From Micromonospora chokoriensis (GTDB lineage Bacteria > Actinomycetota > Actinomycetes > Mycobacteriales > Micromonosporaceae), in NCBI RefSeq assembly GCF_900091505.1, contig NZ_LT607409.1, forward strand, positions 2,914,001 through 2,978,000: a stretch of 64,000 nt of DNA, read 5' to 3'. The notes under the pieces are model-generated. The model was not told the DNA's origin and searched no databases. It saw only the letters and a program-made list of their open reading frames with translations. This document shows, in pieces, positions 16,771 to 25,416 of this stretch. A program made the translations under genes and the position numbers. Position 1 is the first letter of the stretch. The number at the start of each line of letters is the position of its first letter.

Positions 16771-16788
16771 GCGAGACGGACCGTCTCG
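16771..16788. promoter_or_regulatory. TetR operator 2
   Basis: Repeats CGAGACGGACCGTCTCG (16772-16788), identical to operator 1. The centres are 60 bp apart. Confidence 0.85.
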
Positions 16789-16815
16789 TCTCGCAACAAC
16801 CAAGGGGAGACCTTC

Positions 16816-17640
16816 ATGCGTACCTGGTTCATCACCGGCGCCAGTCGGGGTCTGGGCCGTGCCTTCGCGACCGCCGCGCTCGACCGGGGCGACCAGGTGG
16901 TCGCCGCGTCCCGCAGCATCGCCCAGAGCGACTTCGACGAGCGGCACGCCGACCGACTGTTGGCCCTGCCGCTCGACGTGACCGACCGGGCGGCGGTCGT
17001 CGCCGCCGTGGACACCGCCGTCGCGCACTTCGGGCGGCTCGACATCGTCGTCAACAACGCCGGCACCATGTCCATGGGCATGGTGGAGGAGTTCACCGAG
17101 GCCGAGGCGCGCGACCAGTTCGAGGTGAACTTCTTCGGCGCGCTCTGGGTCGGTCAGGCCGTGCTGCCGCACCTGCGGGCCCAGCGGTCCGGCCACATCG
17201 TGCAGGTGTCCAGCATCGCCGCGCTGGGCGGTTTCCCGAGCACCGGCCTGTACAGCGCGAGCAAGTTCGCCCTGGAGGGCATGAGCGAGGCCCTGGCCAT
17301 GGAGGCGGCGGCCTTCGACATCACGGTCAGCATCGTGCAGCCGGGCGGATACTGGACCGACCTCTACACCAGCATCGCCGCCACCACCCCGTTGGAGGCG
17401 TACGCGCCGCTGCGCGCCGAACTGGAACGACAGTGGGCGGAAGGGTCGATCGACAGCGAACCCCGGCTGGCCGCCGAGGCGTTGCTCCGACTCGTCGACA
17501 GCGACGACCCGCCGCTGCGACTCCTGCTCGGGAGCATGGTGTACGACCTGGCATTCGACATCTCCCGCCGACGGATGGACACCTGGGCGGGCTGGGAGCA
17601 GGTCAGTCGAGCCGCCGAGCAGGCGGTCGCAGCCCCCTGA
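16816..17640 (+). CDS. Short-chain dehydrogenase/reductase (classical SDR)
   Basis: 274 residues, NAD(P)-dependent oxidoreductase. Cofactor motif TGASRGLG near residue 8, NNAG near 89, catalytic Ser in VSSIAALGG near 137 and YSASK near 152-156. R in the ASR following the Gly motif and R33-type residues favour NADP. The ATG follows GGGGAGA at good spacing. Controlled by the divergent TetR through two operators. The substrate is unknown; this SDR subgroup acts on many small carbonyl compounds. Confidence 0.9.
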   Translation: MRTWFITGASRGLGRAFATAALDRGDQVVAASRSIAQSDFDERHADRLLALPLDVTDRAAVVAAVDTAVAHFGRLDIVVNNAGTMSMGMVEEFTEAEARDQFEVNFFGALWVGQAVLPHLRAQRSGHIVQVSSIAALGGFPSTGLYSASKFALEGMSEALAMEAAAFDITVSIVQPGGYWTDLYTSIAATTPLEAYAPLRAELERQWAEGSIDSEPRLAAEALLRLVDSDDPPLRLLLGSMVYDLAFDISRRRMDTWAGWEQVSRAAEQAVAAP

Positions 17641-17776
17641 CCGCGATATCGCCACGGGCCTCGGGTGCGGCGTTCTAGGCTCCGAGATATGGCGGCGGCG
17701 TGCCCATTGTCGGAAATGGCGCACAGGCCCATGAATTCTCCTCGCAGGGCGCAAACCTAGACGGAGAGGAACCCGC

Positions 17777-19003
17777 ATGGCTGTCAAAACCAAGACCCGT
17801 CCCGGCACGACCGAAATTCGGCCGTTCTCGGTCGACATTCCCCAGGCCGACCTCGACGACCTGAAAAGGCGTATCAAGGCGACCCGCTGGCCGGACAAGG
17901 AAACGGTGGACGACCAGTCGCAGGGCGTGCCACTCGGGACCATTCAGGCCGTCGCCCGTTATTGGGAAAAGGAGTACGACTGGCGCAAGGTCGAGGCGCG
18001 ACTGAACGCCCTTCCGCAGTTCATGACGACCATCGACGGAGTGGACATCCATTTCATCCACGTGCGCTCCAAGCACGAGGACGCGCTGCCGCTCATCGTC
18101 ACCCACGGCTGGCCCGGTTCGGTGATCGAGCAGATGAAAATCATCGAACCGCTCACCGATCCCACCGCCCACGGCGCGAGCGCGTCCGACGCCTTCCACC
18201 TGGTGATCCCGTCGCTGCCCGGGCACGGCTTCTCCGGCAAGCCGACCGAGTCGGGCTGGAGCCCGCAGAAGATCGCCACCGCCTGGACCGAGCTGATGAA
18301 GCGCCTCGGCTACTCGCGGTTCGTCGCACAGGGCGGCGACTGGGGCGCGGTCATCGTGGACCAGATGGGCCTCCAGGCGCCCCCGGAACTGCTCGGTATC
18401 CACACCAACATGCCCGGCGCGATCCCACCCGAGATCGACCTGCTGTTCCAGGGCGACACCACCGGCGCGAACAACGCCATGGGCTCACTGCCGTCCGGTC
18501 TCTCCGCCGACGAGATGCGGGCCGCCGAGGAAGCCAACTACGTGTGGAAGCACGTCGCGTACGCCCTGATGATGGCGACGCGTCCGCAGACGCTGACCGG
18601 GCTGGCGGACTCCCCGGTCGGCCTGGCGTCCTTCCTGCTCGACCACGACGCCAAGAGTCTCGCGCTGATCGCGCAGGTCTTCGACGGCGCCAAGGCGGGC
18701 CTGACCCGGGACGACATCCTGGACAACATCTCGCTCTACTGGTTGACCAACACCGCGGTCTCCGCGTCCCGTCTGTACGCGGAGAACAAGCTCTCGTTCT
18801 TCGCCGCCAAGGGCGTCAAGATCCCGGTCGCCGTGAGCGTCTTCCCCGACGAGCTGTACGAGGCGCCGCAGAGCTGGGCCGAGCAGGCGTACTCCAATCT
18901 CATCTACTACAACAAGCTCGACGTGGGCGGGCACTTCGCGGCCTGGGAACAGCCGAAGATCTTCTCCGAGGAGCTTCGGACCGCCTTCCGGTCGCTGCGG
19001 TAG
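17777..19003 (+). CDS. Epoxide hydrolase (alpha/beta-hydrolase with EHN domain)
   Basis: 408 residues. The N-terminal EHN module (about 14-125: IRPFSVDIPQADLDDLKRRI) is characteristic of microsomal-type epoxide hydrolases. The hydrolase core has the oxyanion motif HGWPGS near 113, the nucleophile Asp in GGDWGA near 190 and the catalytic His in GGHFAAWE near 382. It would open epoxides to diols in the cytoplasm, probably for detoxification. ATG follows GGAGAGGAA. The next gene begins on the base after its stop, so they form an operon. Confidence 0.9.
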   Translation: MAVKTKTRPGTTEIRPFSVDIPQADLDDLKRRIKATRWPDKETVDDQSQGVPLGTIQAVARYWEKEYDWRKVEARLNALPQFMTTIDGVDIHFIHVRSKHEDALPLIVTHGWPGSVIEQMKIIEPLTDPTAHGASASDAFHLVIPSLPGHGFSGKPTESGWSPQKIATAWTELMKRLGYSRFVAQGGDWGAVIVDQMGLQAPPELLGIHTNMPGAIPPEIDLLFQGDTTGANNAMGSLPSGLSADEMRAAEEANYVWKHVAYALMMATRPQTLTGLADSPVGLASFLLDHDAKSLALIAQVFDGAKAGLTRDDILDNISLYWLTNTAVSASRLYAENKLSFFAAKGVKIPVAVSVFPDELYEAPQSWAEQAYSNLIYYNKLDVGGHFAAWEQPKIFSEELRTAFRSLR

Positions 19004-19942
19004 ATGGCCGTGCACCTGCCCCCGTTCACCGGGGCGGCCGGGTGGCTCAACACCGAGCCACTCGGCCCGGACGACCTGCGCGGACGCGTCGTCCTGGTGA
19101 ACTTCTGGACGCTGACCTGCATCAACTGGCTACGCCAGGAGCCGTACGTGCGGGCCTGGTCGCAGGCGTACCGCGACGACGGGTTGGTCGTCGTCGGGGT
19201 GCACACCCCGGAGTTCTCGTTCGAGCACGACGTCGACCAGGTGCGCCGGGCGGTCACGGCGCGGTCGATCGACTACCCGGTCGCCGTCGACAACGACTAC
19301 GCGATCTGGCAGGCCTTCGACAACCACTACTGGCCGGCGCTCTACTTCGTCGACCGCGACGGCGTCTTCCGTGACGAGCACTTCGGCGAGGGGCGCTACG
19401 CGCAGTCCGAGCGGAGCATCCAAGACCTGCTCGGCATCGAGCGGGATCCCGTACCCGTCGAAGGGGTCGGACCGGAGGCGGAGGCCGACTGGGACAACCT
19501 GCGCACGCCCGAGACGTACCTCGGTTTCCGCCGCGGCGAGCACTTCGCGTCGCCGGACGGCCCGACGCTCGACGAACGCCGCGCCTACCGGCTGCCGGAG
19601 CGTCTGGGCCTCAACCAGTGGGCGCTGGCGGGGGAGTGGACGATCGGGGCGGAGAGCGTCGTGGTCGGCCAGGCCGGCGGGAGCATCGCCTTCCGGTTCC
19701 ACGCCCGGGACGCGCACCTCGTGCTGGGGCCGGCGGGACGCGCGATCCCGTTCCGGGTGCTCCTCGACGGGGAGGCTCCCGGCCCGTCGCACGGCGTCGA
19801 CGTGGACGCCGACGGCAACGGGGTGCTCCAGGACGGTCGCCTCTACCAGCTCGTACGCCAGGACGACGCGGTCCGCGAGCGGACTCTGGAGATCACGTTC
19901 GGTGAGCCCGACGCGGCCGCGTACGCCTTCACCTTCGGATAG
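19004..19942 (+). CDS. Thioredoxin-like/DipZ-type redoxin with a single active-site cysteine
   Basis: 312 residues. The N-terminal thioredoxin fold (about 1-140) contains VNFWTLTCINWLRQEPYV, where the usual CxxC of TlpA/DipZ-like proteins is C-I-N-W, so only the first cysteine remains. The cis-Pro region is WPALYFVDRDG. The C-terminal domain (about 165-312) resembles the jelly-roll module at the end of mycobacterial DipZ. No signal peptide, so cytoplasmic. The ATG abuts the stop of the epoxide hydrolase gene. A reductase using a monothiol mechanism is possible; disulfide exchange of the standard type is not. Confidence 0.82.
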   Translation: MAVHLPPFTGAAGWLNTEPLGPDDLRGRVVLVNFWTLTCINWLRQEPYVRAWSQAYRDDGLVVVGVHTPEFSFEHDVDQVRRAVTARSIDYPVAVDNDYAIWQAFDNHYWPALYFVDRDGVFRDEHFGEGRYAQSERSIQDLLGIERDPVPVEGVGPEAEADWDNLRTPETYLGFRRGEHFASPDGPTLDERRAYRLPERLGLNQWALAGEWTIGAESVVVGQAGGSIAFRFHARDAHLVLGPAGRAIPFRVLLDGEAPGPSHGVDVDADGNGVLQDGRLYQLVRQDDAVRERTLEITFGEPDAAAYAFTFG

Positions 19943-19954
19943 CGCGGGTGTCGC

Positions 19955-20827
19955 TCAGCGGCGCAGGTCGACCACGCTGACGCTGCCGACCGGCGAGATG
20001 CTCTCCACCGTGGTGCCGGGGCGGAGCCGGGCGTCGCCGGCGTACCGGTCGGCGAGGGCCTTCTCCGCTGCCTCGTCGCCGTCGTCGGCGGCCAGCAGCA
20101 ACGCGGCGATCTCGTCCACGAGCGTGAGGTCGGCGGTGGCGAGGTCCTCGGTCATCGCGCCGAAGCCGTCCCAGAGCAGCAACTCGTCCTTCTGCCGATG
20201 GGCCAGTTCGATCAGGACGTAGTCGTGGATGAACCAGTCGCCTCGGACCGGCAGCTCCGGGCTCACCCCGTACCGGTCGGGATCGATCGTCCCGGCCCGG
20301 TACGCCGACCACACCCGCGCCGCCGAGTCGAAGAGCCCGGCCTTCGGGTCGATGTCGTAGCCGTCGAACCCCCAGTCGCCGGCCGGGTCGAGCTCCGGGT
20401 CGGCCCAGACCCACCGGCGGCCGTCCCAGTACTCCACCAGCACGTGGTCGTGGTGCCAGTCGGGTGCGAAGTACGAGGCGAAACCGACCCGGCTGCGGCT
20501 GGGGATGCCGTGCTGACGCAGCACCGCGACCGAGAGCAGTGTGTGGTCCCGGCAGCAGCCGGCCACCCGGTCCACGGCCGGACGCTCCGCAGCGAGCGGC
20601 AGCGGAAATCGGGACTGGTCGGTGTCGAGGATGCGGTCCACCCAGCGACAGTTGACCTCTTCGAGCCGGTCGGGGGGCAACTCGACCCCACCAGCGCGGT
20701 AGTGGACGATCACATTGCGGGCGGTCGCCGCCACCGAGGCGATGTCGGCCGGGACGGCGTCGAGCAGCGCGGCATGCCGACCGGGATCGCTGTACGGGGA
20801 GTGCTGCCGGTAGTCATCGATGTTCAT
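19955..20827 (-). CDS. Transglutaminase-like cysteine protease-fold protein
   Basis: 290 residues. The transglutaminase-like triad is visible: Cys in AGCCRDHTLL near 90, His in DHVLVEYW near 126 and Asp in VWADPELD near 140. Family members act as peptidases or transferases and this one is cytoplasmic by absence of signal. A CAGACT hexamer lies about 6 nt before the ATG, so the mRNA may be leaderless. Convergent with the thioredoxin-like gene and divergent from GNAT. Confidence 0.85.
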   Translation of the reverse strand: MNIDDYRQHSPYSDPGRHAALLDAVPADIASVAATARNVIVHYRAGGVELPPDRLEEVNCRWVDRILDTDQSRFPLPLAAERPAVDRVAGCCRDHTLLSVAVLRQHGIPSRSRVGFASYFAPDWHHDHVLVEYWDGRRWVWADPELDPAGDWGFDGYDIDPKAGLFDSAARVWSAYRAGTIDPDRYGVSPELPVRGDWFIHDYVLIELAHRQKDELLLWDGFGAMTEDLATADLTLVDEIAALLLAADDGDEAAEKALADRYAGDARLRPGTTVESISPVGSVSVVDLRR

Positions 20828-20892
20828 GCGACGAGTCTGCCGTCCCGCGCCGGGGTCGGTGGGGCCGGTCGGCCTGCAATATCGTCAATCTC

Positions 20893-21552
20893 ATGACGGC
20901 GCCCGAGATTGCCATCGCCACCCCGGCGGACCGCGAGACGGTGGTCGGTTGCCTGGTCGCCGCGTTCGTGAAGGATCCCGTCCTGCGGCACCTGTTCCCC
21001 GACGAGGCCACCTACCCGCGGTACGCCGCCGCCTTCTTCGGGCACCTCTTCGACAAGCGGGTGCACCGGTCGTCCGTCTGGACGCTCGGCGGCGGCGCGT
21101 CGGTCGCCCTCTGGGACCCGCCGGCCGGGCAACCGGCTGCCGGCGCGGCTCCCGTGCCGGCTCCCGGCGCGGCTCCCGTGCCGGCTCCCGTGCCGGCTGC
21201 CGGCGCGGCTCCCGTGCCGGCCGCCGCGCACGGGTCGCCGGAGGCGTCTCCCTACCCGGCCGACGTGCGGGCCCGGGTCGAGAGCTACGACGAGACGATG
21301 CACGCGGCCCTGCCGACGTACCCGTTCTGGTATCTCGGGGTGCTGGGCACCCACCCGGACAGCGCCGGACGCGGTTGGGGCCGGGCCGTCATGCGGGCCG
21401 GGCTGGATCGCGCCGCCGCCGACGGACTTCCGGCGATCCTGGAGACCAGCAACCCGGGCAACGTCGAGCTGTACCGCCGGGCCGGCTGGGAGGTGCTGGG
21501 CTCGCTGTCGGAGCCCGTACCCACCTGGATCATGCAGCAGCCACCCCGCTAG
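20893..21552 (+). CDS. GNAT-family N-acetyltransferase with Ala/Pro-rich insertion
   Basis: 219 residues. The acetyl-CoA-binding signature is YLGVLGTHPDSAGRGWGRAV near 145-165, followed by ILETSNPGNVELYRRAGWEV. An unusual low-complexity insert (about residues 78-115, repeats of PAAGAAPVP) sits between strands beta4 and the core and is encoded by imperfect tandem DNA repeats at about 21126-21226. TATCGT lies 7 nt before the ATG, suggesting a leaderless transcript. Substrate unknown. Confidence 0.88.
   Translation: MTAPEIAIATPADRETVVGCLVAAFVKDPVLRHLFPDEATYPRYAAAFFGHLFDKRVHRSSVWTLGGGASVALWDPPAGQPAAGAAPVPAPGAAPVPAPVPAAGAAPVPAAAHGSPEASPYPADVRARVESYDETMHAALPTYPFWYLGVLGTHPDSAGRGWGRAVMRAGLDRAAADGLPAILETSNPGNVELYRRAGWEVLGSLSEPVPTWIMQQPPR
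21126..21226. repeat. Imperfect tandem repeat inside the GNAT gene
   Basis: Recurring GCTCCCGTGCCGGC-type units encode alternating Ala-Pro-Val runs. Likely prone to slippage, in-frame here. Confidence 0.6.
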
Positions 21553-21577
21553 CGGGGCCGACGCCCGCCCCTTGCCG

Positions 21578-21626
21578 AGATCTTGGACAGTTTCCGTTAG
21601 CTCCTAACGGAAAGTGTCCAAGATCT
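21578..21626. repeat. Long intergenic palindrome P2 (family A)
   Basis: A 49-bp inverted repeat. AGATCTTGGACA (21578-21589) pairs with TGTCCAAGATCT (21615-21626), and TTTCCGTTAG pairs with CTAACGGAAA around a 3-nt loop, with one mismatch. Lies between convergent genes (GNAT and the GrpB remnant). Homologous to P4 at 33741-33801. Confidence 0.88.
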
Positions 21627-21640
21627 ACGTGTGCGCGCGG

Positions 21641-22075
21641 TCAGGCGGCGAAGATGCGCGCGTAGATCTCGTCGATGACGTCGTTCTTCGCCAGGCTGTA
21701 GTCGCGGGGGCGATGCGCGGTGTCCCGTGCGAGGCGTCGCTTCGTCGTGGCGTACCACTCCCGGTCTTCCGGATGCGAGCGCAGCCAGTCGCGGAACAGT
21801 CGGTGCCGGACGGGTTCCGGCGCACCCGGGGGACAGACGTTCAGGTTGACGTCCTCGGCCGGGCTGAGCAGCATCCGGTGCCCATGTCACCAGGGCTCCC
21901 GCAGGACGAGTCGGTAGCCGAGCCGTTCCAGGGCCGGAAGGTAACCCGACTCCTCGGCGGTGTCCTCGATGACCACGGACCCCCAGCTCCGGGGCAGCTC
22001 GCCGACCAGTCCGGCGTCCACCTGCTCCGGGGTGCCGTGGAAGCGCTGCACGACGTCCTGCGGATACTCGGCCAC
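21641..22075 (-). pseudogene. GrpB-family (UPF0157) nucleotidyltransferase-like gene, truncated and interrupted
   Basis: The 3' piece (from 21874 down to 21641) has DVNLNVCPPGAPEPVRHRLF, RDWLRSHPEDREWYATTKRR and LAKNDVIDEI, the typical C-terminal half of GrpB proteins. The 5' piece (22075 to 21887) ends ALERLGYRLVLREPW and then an in-frame TGA at 21887-21889; downstream in the same frame comes HGHRML, so a family-typical REPxWHxHRM was probably broken by a TGG-to-TGA change. The first roughly 85 residues of normal GrpB are also missing. Not expected to be functional unless the stop is read through. Confidence 0.75.
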
Positions 22076-22209
22076 GTCAACCTCCTCGAAGAAGCAAAGT
22101 CCGCCAGGCTACGACAGGACGGTCGACCCGACCATTGCGGGCACCGGATGTCGGGTGCGGCAAGGGCCTCGCTGCCTAGCGTTACTGCTCGAAAGGGAAG
22201 GAGATCCTG

Positions 22210-23082
22210 GTGCTGGAGCGGCTCAACGAAGCCATGACGTACATCGAGCGGCACCTCGACCAGAAGATCGAGGTGGCGGAGCTGGCGCGGATCGCGCTGA
22301 CGTCGGAGTACCACTTCCGTCGGTTGTTCTCCGCGCTGGCCGGGATGCCGTTGTCGGAGTACATCCGTCGCCGTCGGCTCACCGTCGCCGGGGCGGACGT
22401 GCTGGCGGGGGAGCGGACGTTGCTCGACGTCGCGGTGCACTACGGCTACGGGTCGACCGAGGCGTTCGCGCGGGCGTTCCAGGCCGTCCACGGCGTGGGG
22501 CCCGGAGAGGCTCGGCGTACGGGGGCGACGCTGCGCGCCCAGCCCCGGATGTCCTTCCGACTCACCGTCGAAGGGAGCGGCAGTATGGATTACCGAATCG
22601 TCGACAAGGACGCGTTCGCGCTGGTGGGGCGCAAGGCCCGGGTTCCGCTGGTGCACGAGGGGATGAACCCGGCGATCGTCGCGTTCATCAAGGGCATCGA
22701 CAAGGAGACGACGGGGCGGATCGAGGCCCTCTCCGATCAGGAGCCGAAGGGCATCGTCAACGTCAGCGACAACCTCGCCGACAGTCGGGCCGAGGGCACC
22801 GAGCTGGACTACTGGCACGGCGTGGTGACCAGCGCCGTCCCGCCGCAGGACATGGACGCGTTGCCGGTGCAGGCGGGCACGTGGGCGGTGTTCACCACGT
22901 CGGGCGCGTTCCCGCAGGCGGTGCAGTACCTGTGGCGGGACGTGTTCACCCAGTGGTTTCCGTCCAACCCGTACCGCAGCCGACCGGGACCGGAGATCTC
23001 CCGGGTCCGGGTCTCCGCGGACGGCACCGAGGCGGACGCCGAGTTGTGGATTCCCGTCGAACGGGTACCGACCCCTATGTAG
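22210..23082 (+). CDS. AraC-family regulator with GyrI-like effector-binding domain
   Basis: 290 residues. Two AraC HTH motifs occupy about 5-105 (IEVAELARIALTSEYHFRRL; TLLDVAVHYGYGSTEAFARA), and a GyrI/effector-binding domain fills about 125-288 (MDYRIVDKDAFALVGRKARV). Such two-domain proteins (Rob/SoxS-like with a ligand pocket) respond to small drugs or metabolites. The GTG at 22210 follows AAGGGAAGGAG. Divergent from the GrpB remnant and followed by the PadR pair. Confidence 0.9.
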   Translation: MLERLNEAMTYIERHLDQKIEVAELARIALTSEYHFRRLFSALAGMPLSEYIRRRRLTVAGADVLAGERTLLDVAVHYGYGSTEAFARAFQAVHGVGPGEARRTGATLRAQPRMSFRLTVEGSGSMDYRIVDKDAFALVGRKARVPLVHEGMNPAIVAFIKGIDKETTGRIEALSDQEPKGIVNVSDNLADSRAEGTELDYWHGVVTSAVPPQDMDALPVQAGTWAVFTTSGAFPQAVQYLWRDVFTQWFPSNPYRSRPGPEISRVRVSADGTEADAELWIPVERVPTPM

Positions 23083-23102
23083 AGTTCCGATACAGTTGCC
23101 GG

Positions 23103-23435
23103 ATGCGGATGACCATTCCGGTAGCCAAGGTGCTCGCGGCGCTGCTCGCCGAACCCGACGCGCAGCGCTACGGGCTGGACCTGATGCGGATGACCGACCT
23201 GCCCAGCGGCACCCTCTACCCGGTGCTGCACCGGCTCACCGAGGCCGGCTGGCTGGCCGCCGACTGGGAGGACATCGATCCCGTCGCGGCCGGTCGGCCG
23301 GCCCGCCGCTACTACCGGCTCACCGCCGTCGGGGTGACGCGGGCCCGGCAGGCGCTCGCCGACCTGCGCGCCGCGATCCCCGACAGCCGTCCATCGTGGG
23401 GCGGCACCGAGCCGACCGGAGCGCCGGCATGGTGA
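23103..23435 (+). CDS. PadR-family transcriptional regulator
   Basis: 110 residues. Winged helix with the PadR signature GLDLMRMTDLPSGTLYPVLH, then RLTEAGWLAADWED and GRPARRYYRLTAVG. It overlaps the following membrane-protein gene by 7 nt (ATG inside the end of padR). The same PadR-plus-membrane arrangement recurs at 46733-48078. Likely autoregulated. Confidence 0.9.
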   Translation: MRMTIPVAKVLAALLAEPDAQRYGLDLMRMTDLPSGTLYPVLHRLTEAGWLAADWEDIDPVAAGRPARRYYRLTAVGVTRARQALADLRAAIPDSRPSWGGTEPTGAPAW

Positions 23436-24379
23436 GCCGACGGGTCGCCGCGCTGCTGTTGGAGATGGCCGCCCGCCGCTGGCCCGTCGACGTCCGCGAC
23501 GACCTGCGCCGCGAATGGGCCGCCGAGGTGCACGTGCTCGCCGAGAACGGCCGTCGGACGAAGATGCTCGGCTTCGCCGCGAGCCTCGCGGTGAGCCGGG
23601 CCGGCACCCCGGTGGTCGACCGCAGCGCCCTGCACCGGCGGGCCCGCCGCACGGCAGCCGCGCTACTGCTGTCCCCGATCGCCTGCGTCGGCATCGTGCT
23701 CGGCAGCGCCTACCTCCCGTTCCAGATCCCGATCTCGAACGGGGCGATCCGGGTGGAGAAGCCGATCTGGACGGCGCTCACCGTCGGGATGGCGACCCTG
23801 CTGGCGGTGTTCGTCAGCCGCTGGGCCCGGCACAACGCCCTCGACGGCCCGTTGCGGATCGCGCTCGGCGTGGTGCTCCCCATCGGTGCGGCGGCGGTCC
23901 CGCTCCTGTACGTCATCTACCCGGACGACCTGCCCCGTGCCGTACCCGGTCTGTTGCTGTGGCTGGCCGGCCTGACCCTCGCGCTCTGGGCCGCGGCGAG
24001 CCTCGCCGCCCGGCACCGCCCCCGCGCCGCCTGGGGGGTGGGCGTGCTCGGCGCGCTCGCGGCGACCGACCTCGCGGTGATCCGCGCCGTCGTCGACACC
24101 CTCCCGATGGGCAGCGGCGCCGGCCCGCTCAGCGGTGCCCTGCGACCGGACGACGTCGGTTGGCTCGCCGCGCCGCTGTGGCTCGTCGCCGCCTGGACAG
24201 GCTGGAGCGTCGGCGTGCCGCAGCACATCCCCTGGGAGGTCTTCCAGCTGATCGGCTACCAACTGCGGGTGGAGCCCCTGCTCTACCTGGCCTGCATGCC
24301 GTACGCCCTCGCGTACACCATCCGGGCGGCCCGGGCGGCCCCCGCCGAGCAGGTAGCCCTCGCGGCGACCCCGGTGTGA
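23429..24379 (+). CDS. Membrane protein paired with PadR
   Basis: 316 residues. An N-terminal soluble segment (about 1-60, MAARRWPVDVRDDLRREWAA) resembles the permease-prefix/HAAS-type helix bundle found in PadR-linked membrane proteins. It is followed by about seven hydrophobic segments, for example LLLSPIACVGIVLGSAYLP and LLLWLAGLTLALWAAASLAA. ATG 23429 is chosen because it overlaps the padR stop. Function unknown; PadR partners are often drug- or envelope-stress-related. Confidence 0.82.
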   Translation: MVSRRVAALLLEMAARRWPVDVRDDLRREWAAEVHVLAENGRRTKMLGFAASLAVSRAGTPVVDRSALHRRARRTAAALLLSPIACVGIVLGSAYLPFQIPISNGAIRVEKPIWTALTVGMATLLAVFVSRWARHNALDGPLRIALGVVLPIGAAAVPLLYVIYPDDLPRAVPGLLLWLAGLTLALWAAASLAARHRPRAAWGVGVLGALAATDLAVIRAVVDTLPMGSGAGPLSGALRPDDVGWLAAPLWLVAAWTGWSVGVPQHIPWEVFQLIGYQLRVEPLLYLACMPYALAYTIRAARAAPAEQVALAATPV

Positions 24380-24382
24380 ACC

Positions 24383-24880
24383 TCAGTCGGGTACGTCGTC
24401 CCAGGTGATGCCCGGCTCCAGGTAGCCGGCGACCGGGTTGTCGCGCAACGCGTACGCGAGGACCAGCAGGGCGTGCTTGTCCAACTCGGGCAACCGGTCC
24501 ACCGGGAACCACCCGACGGCCAACGACTCGTCGTCGTTGACCCGGGCGGTGCCGGACACCAGCCGGCACAGGAAACCCAGGTTGAGGTATTCGCAGCGGT
24601 CCGCGTTGGGGTAGGTGTGCGGGTGCGAGACGGCGCTGGACAACCGCACCGGCGCGACCTCCAGACCCGTCTCCTCCCGCACCTCGCGGACCAGCGCCGC
24701 GGCCGGCTGTTCGCCCGGCTCGACGAAACCACTGATGACCGACCAGCGGCCGTCGTCGGCACGCTGACCGAGCAGCAGCTCCCCGGCGTCGTTGCGGACC
24801 ACCGCGCTGACGCTGGGCAGCCAGAGCAGGTCGTGCCCGACATGCTTGCGCATGCCCACGATGTAGTCCGGTGTTCCCAC
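24383..24880 (-). CDS. NUDIX hydrolase
   Basis: 165 residues. The Nudix box is complete near residues 50-72: GFVEPGEQPAAALVREVREE followed by TGLEV (Gx5Ex7REUxEExGU). It hydrolyses a nucleoside diphosphate derivative in the cytoplasm; substrate unknown. The GTG at 24880 sits 6 nt after a perfect TATGAT -10 hexamer, so translation is probably leaderless. Tail-to-tail with the PadR-linked membrane gene only 3 bp away. Confidence 0.92.
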   Translation of the reverse strand: MGTPDYIVGMRKHVGHDLLWLPSVSAVVRNDAGELLLGQRADDGRWSVISGFVEPGEQPAAALVREVREETGLEVAPVRLSSAVSHPHTYPNADRCEYLNLGFLCRLVSGTARVNDDESLAVGWFPVDRLPELDKHALLVLAYALRDNPVAGYLEPGITWDDVPD

Positions 24881-25134
24881 CCGGCGATCATAGGCAGGAG
24901 CCCGCCGGTCGGCGCCGTCCCGTCACGCCACGTCGGGCTCCGCCACCGCCGAACGCCCATGCCGTACGCCGGAACTGGCCGTTCAGCCGACGACAGCCGG
25001 TGGGGAAAGTGTCCCCGCCTGCGCTTCTTTTGCTGTTCCGGCCCGACGAACGCCATGCATATCTACTGTGGAGAGGGTCGGCGACTTGTGCGATCCGGTG
25101 GCGGCCGACCGGATCGCGGTGCACAGTGATTCCC

Positions 25135-25338
25135 ATGAGCGACAGCGGACGTGGTGGGCAGTTCTACTGGTGCACCCGGCATCACCGGGTCGAGACGGAC
25201 GCCGACGTGTGTCCGGCGAAGCACGTACTCGGCCCGTACGACTCGGCGGCCGACGCGGAGAACGCCCTGCAACGAGTGCAGGAGCGGAACGAGGCGTGGG
25301 ATGCCGAGGACGCTCGTTGGGCCGGGGAGGACAAATAG
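25135..25338 (+). CDS. Small conserved zinc-ribbon-like protein, 67 aa
   Basis: Begins MSDSGRGGQFYWCTRHHRVE. Cys13/His16 and Cys26/His30 (DVCPAKH) form a CH...CH pattern able to bind zinc. The C-terminus is a helix (AADAENALQRVQERNEAWDA). Short proteins of this kind are widespread and unnamed in actinobacteria. ATG 25135 is chosen because the conserved-looking sequence begins there; upstream frame is low quality. It precedes the H1-like gene. Confidence 0.8.
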   Translation: MSDSGRGGQFYWCTRHHRVETDADVCPAKHVLGPYDSAADAENALQRVQERNEAWDAEDARWAGEDK

Positions 25339-25416
25339 GCGGCGCGGGACGGCTCGCGCCGAGGCATTTCGTGCTCCGCGAGGACGCGAGAGCACGTCCC
25401 CAAGGAGGGAACCACG

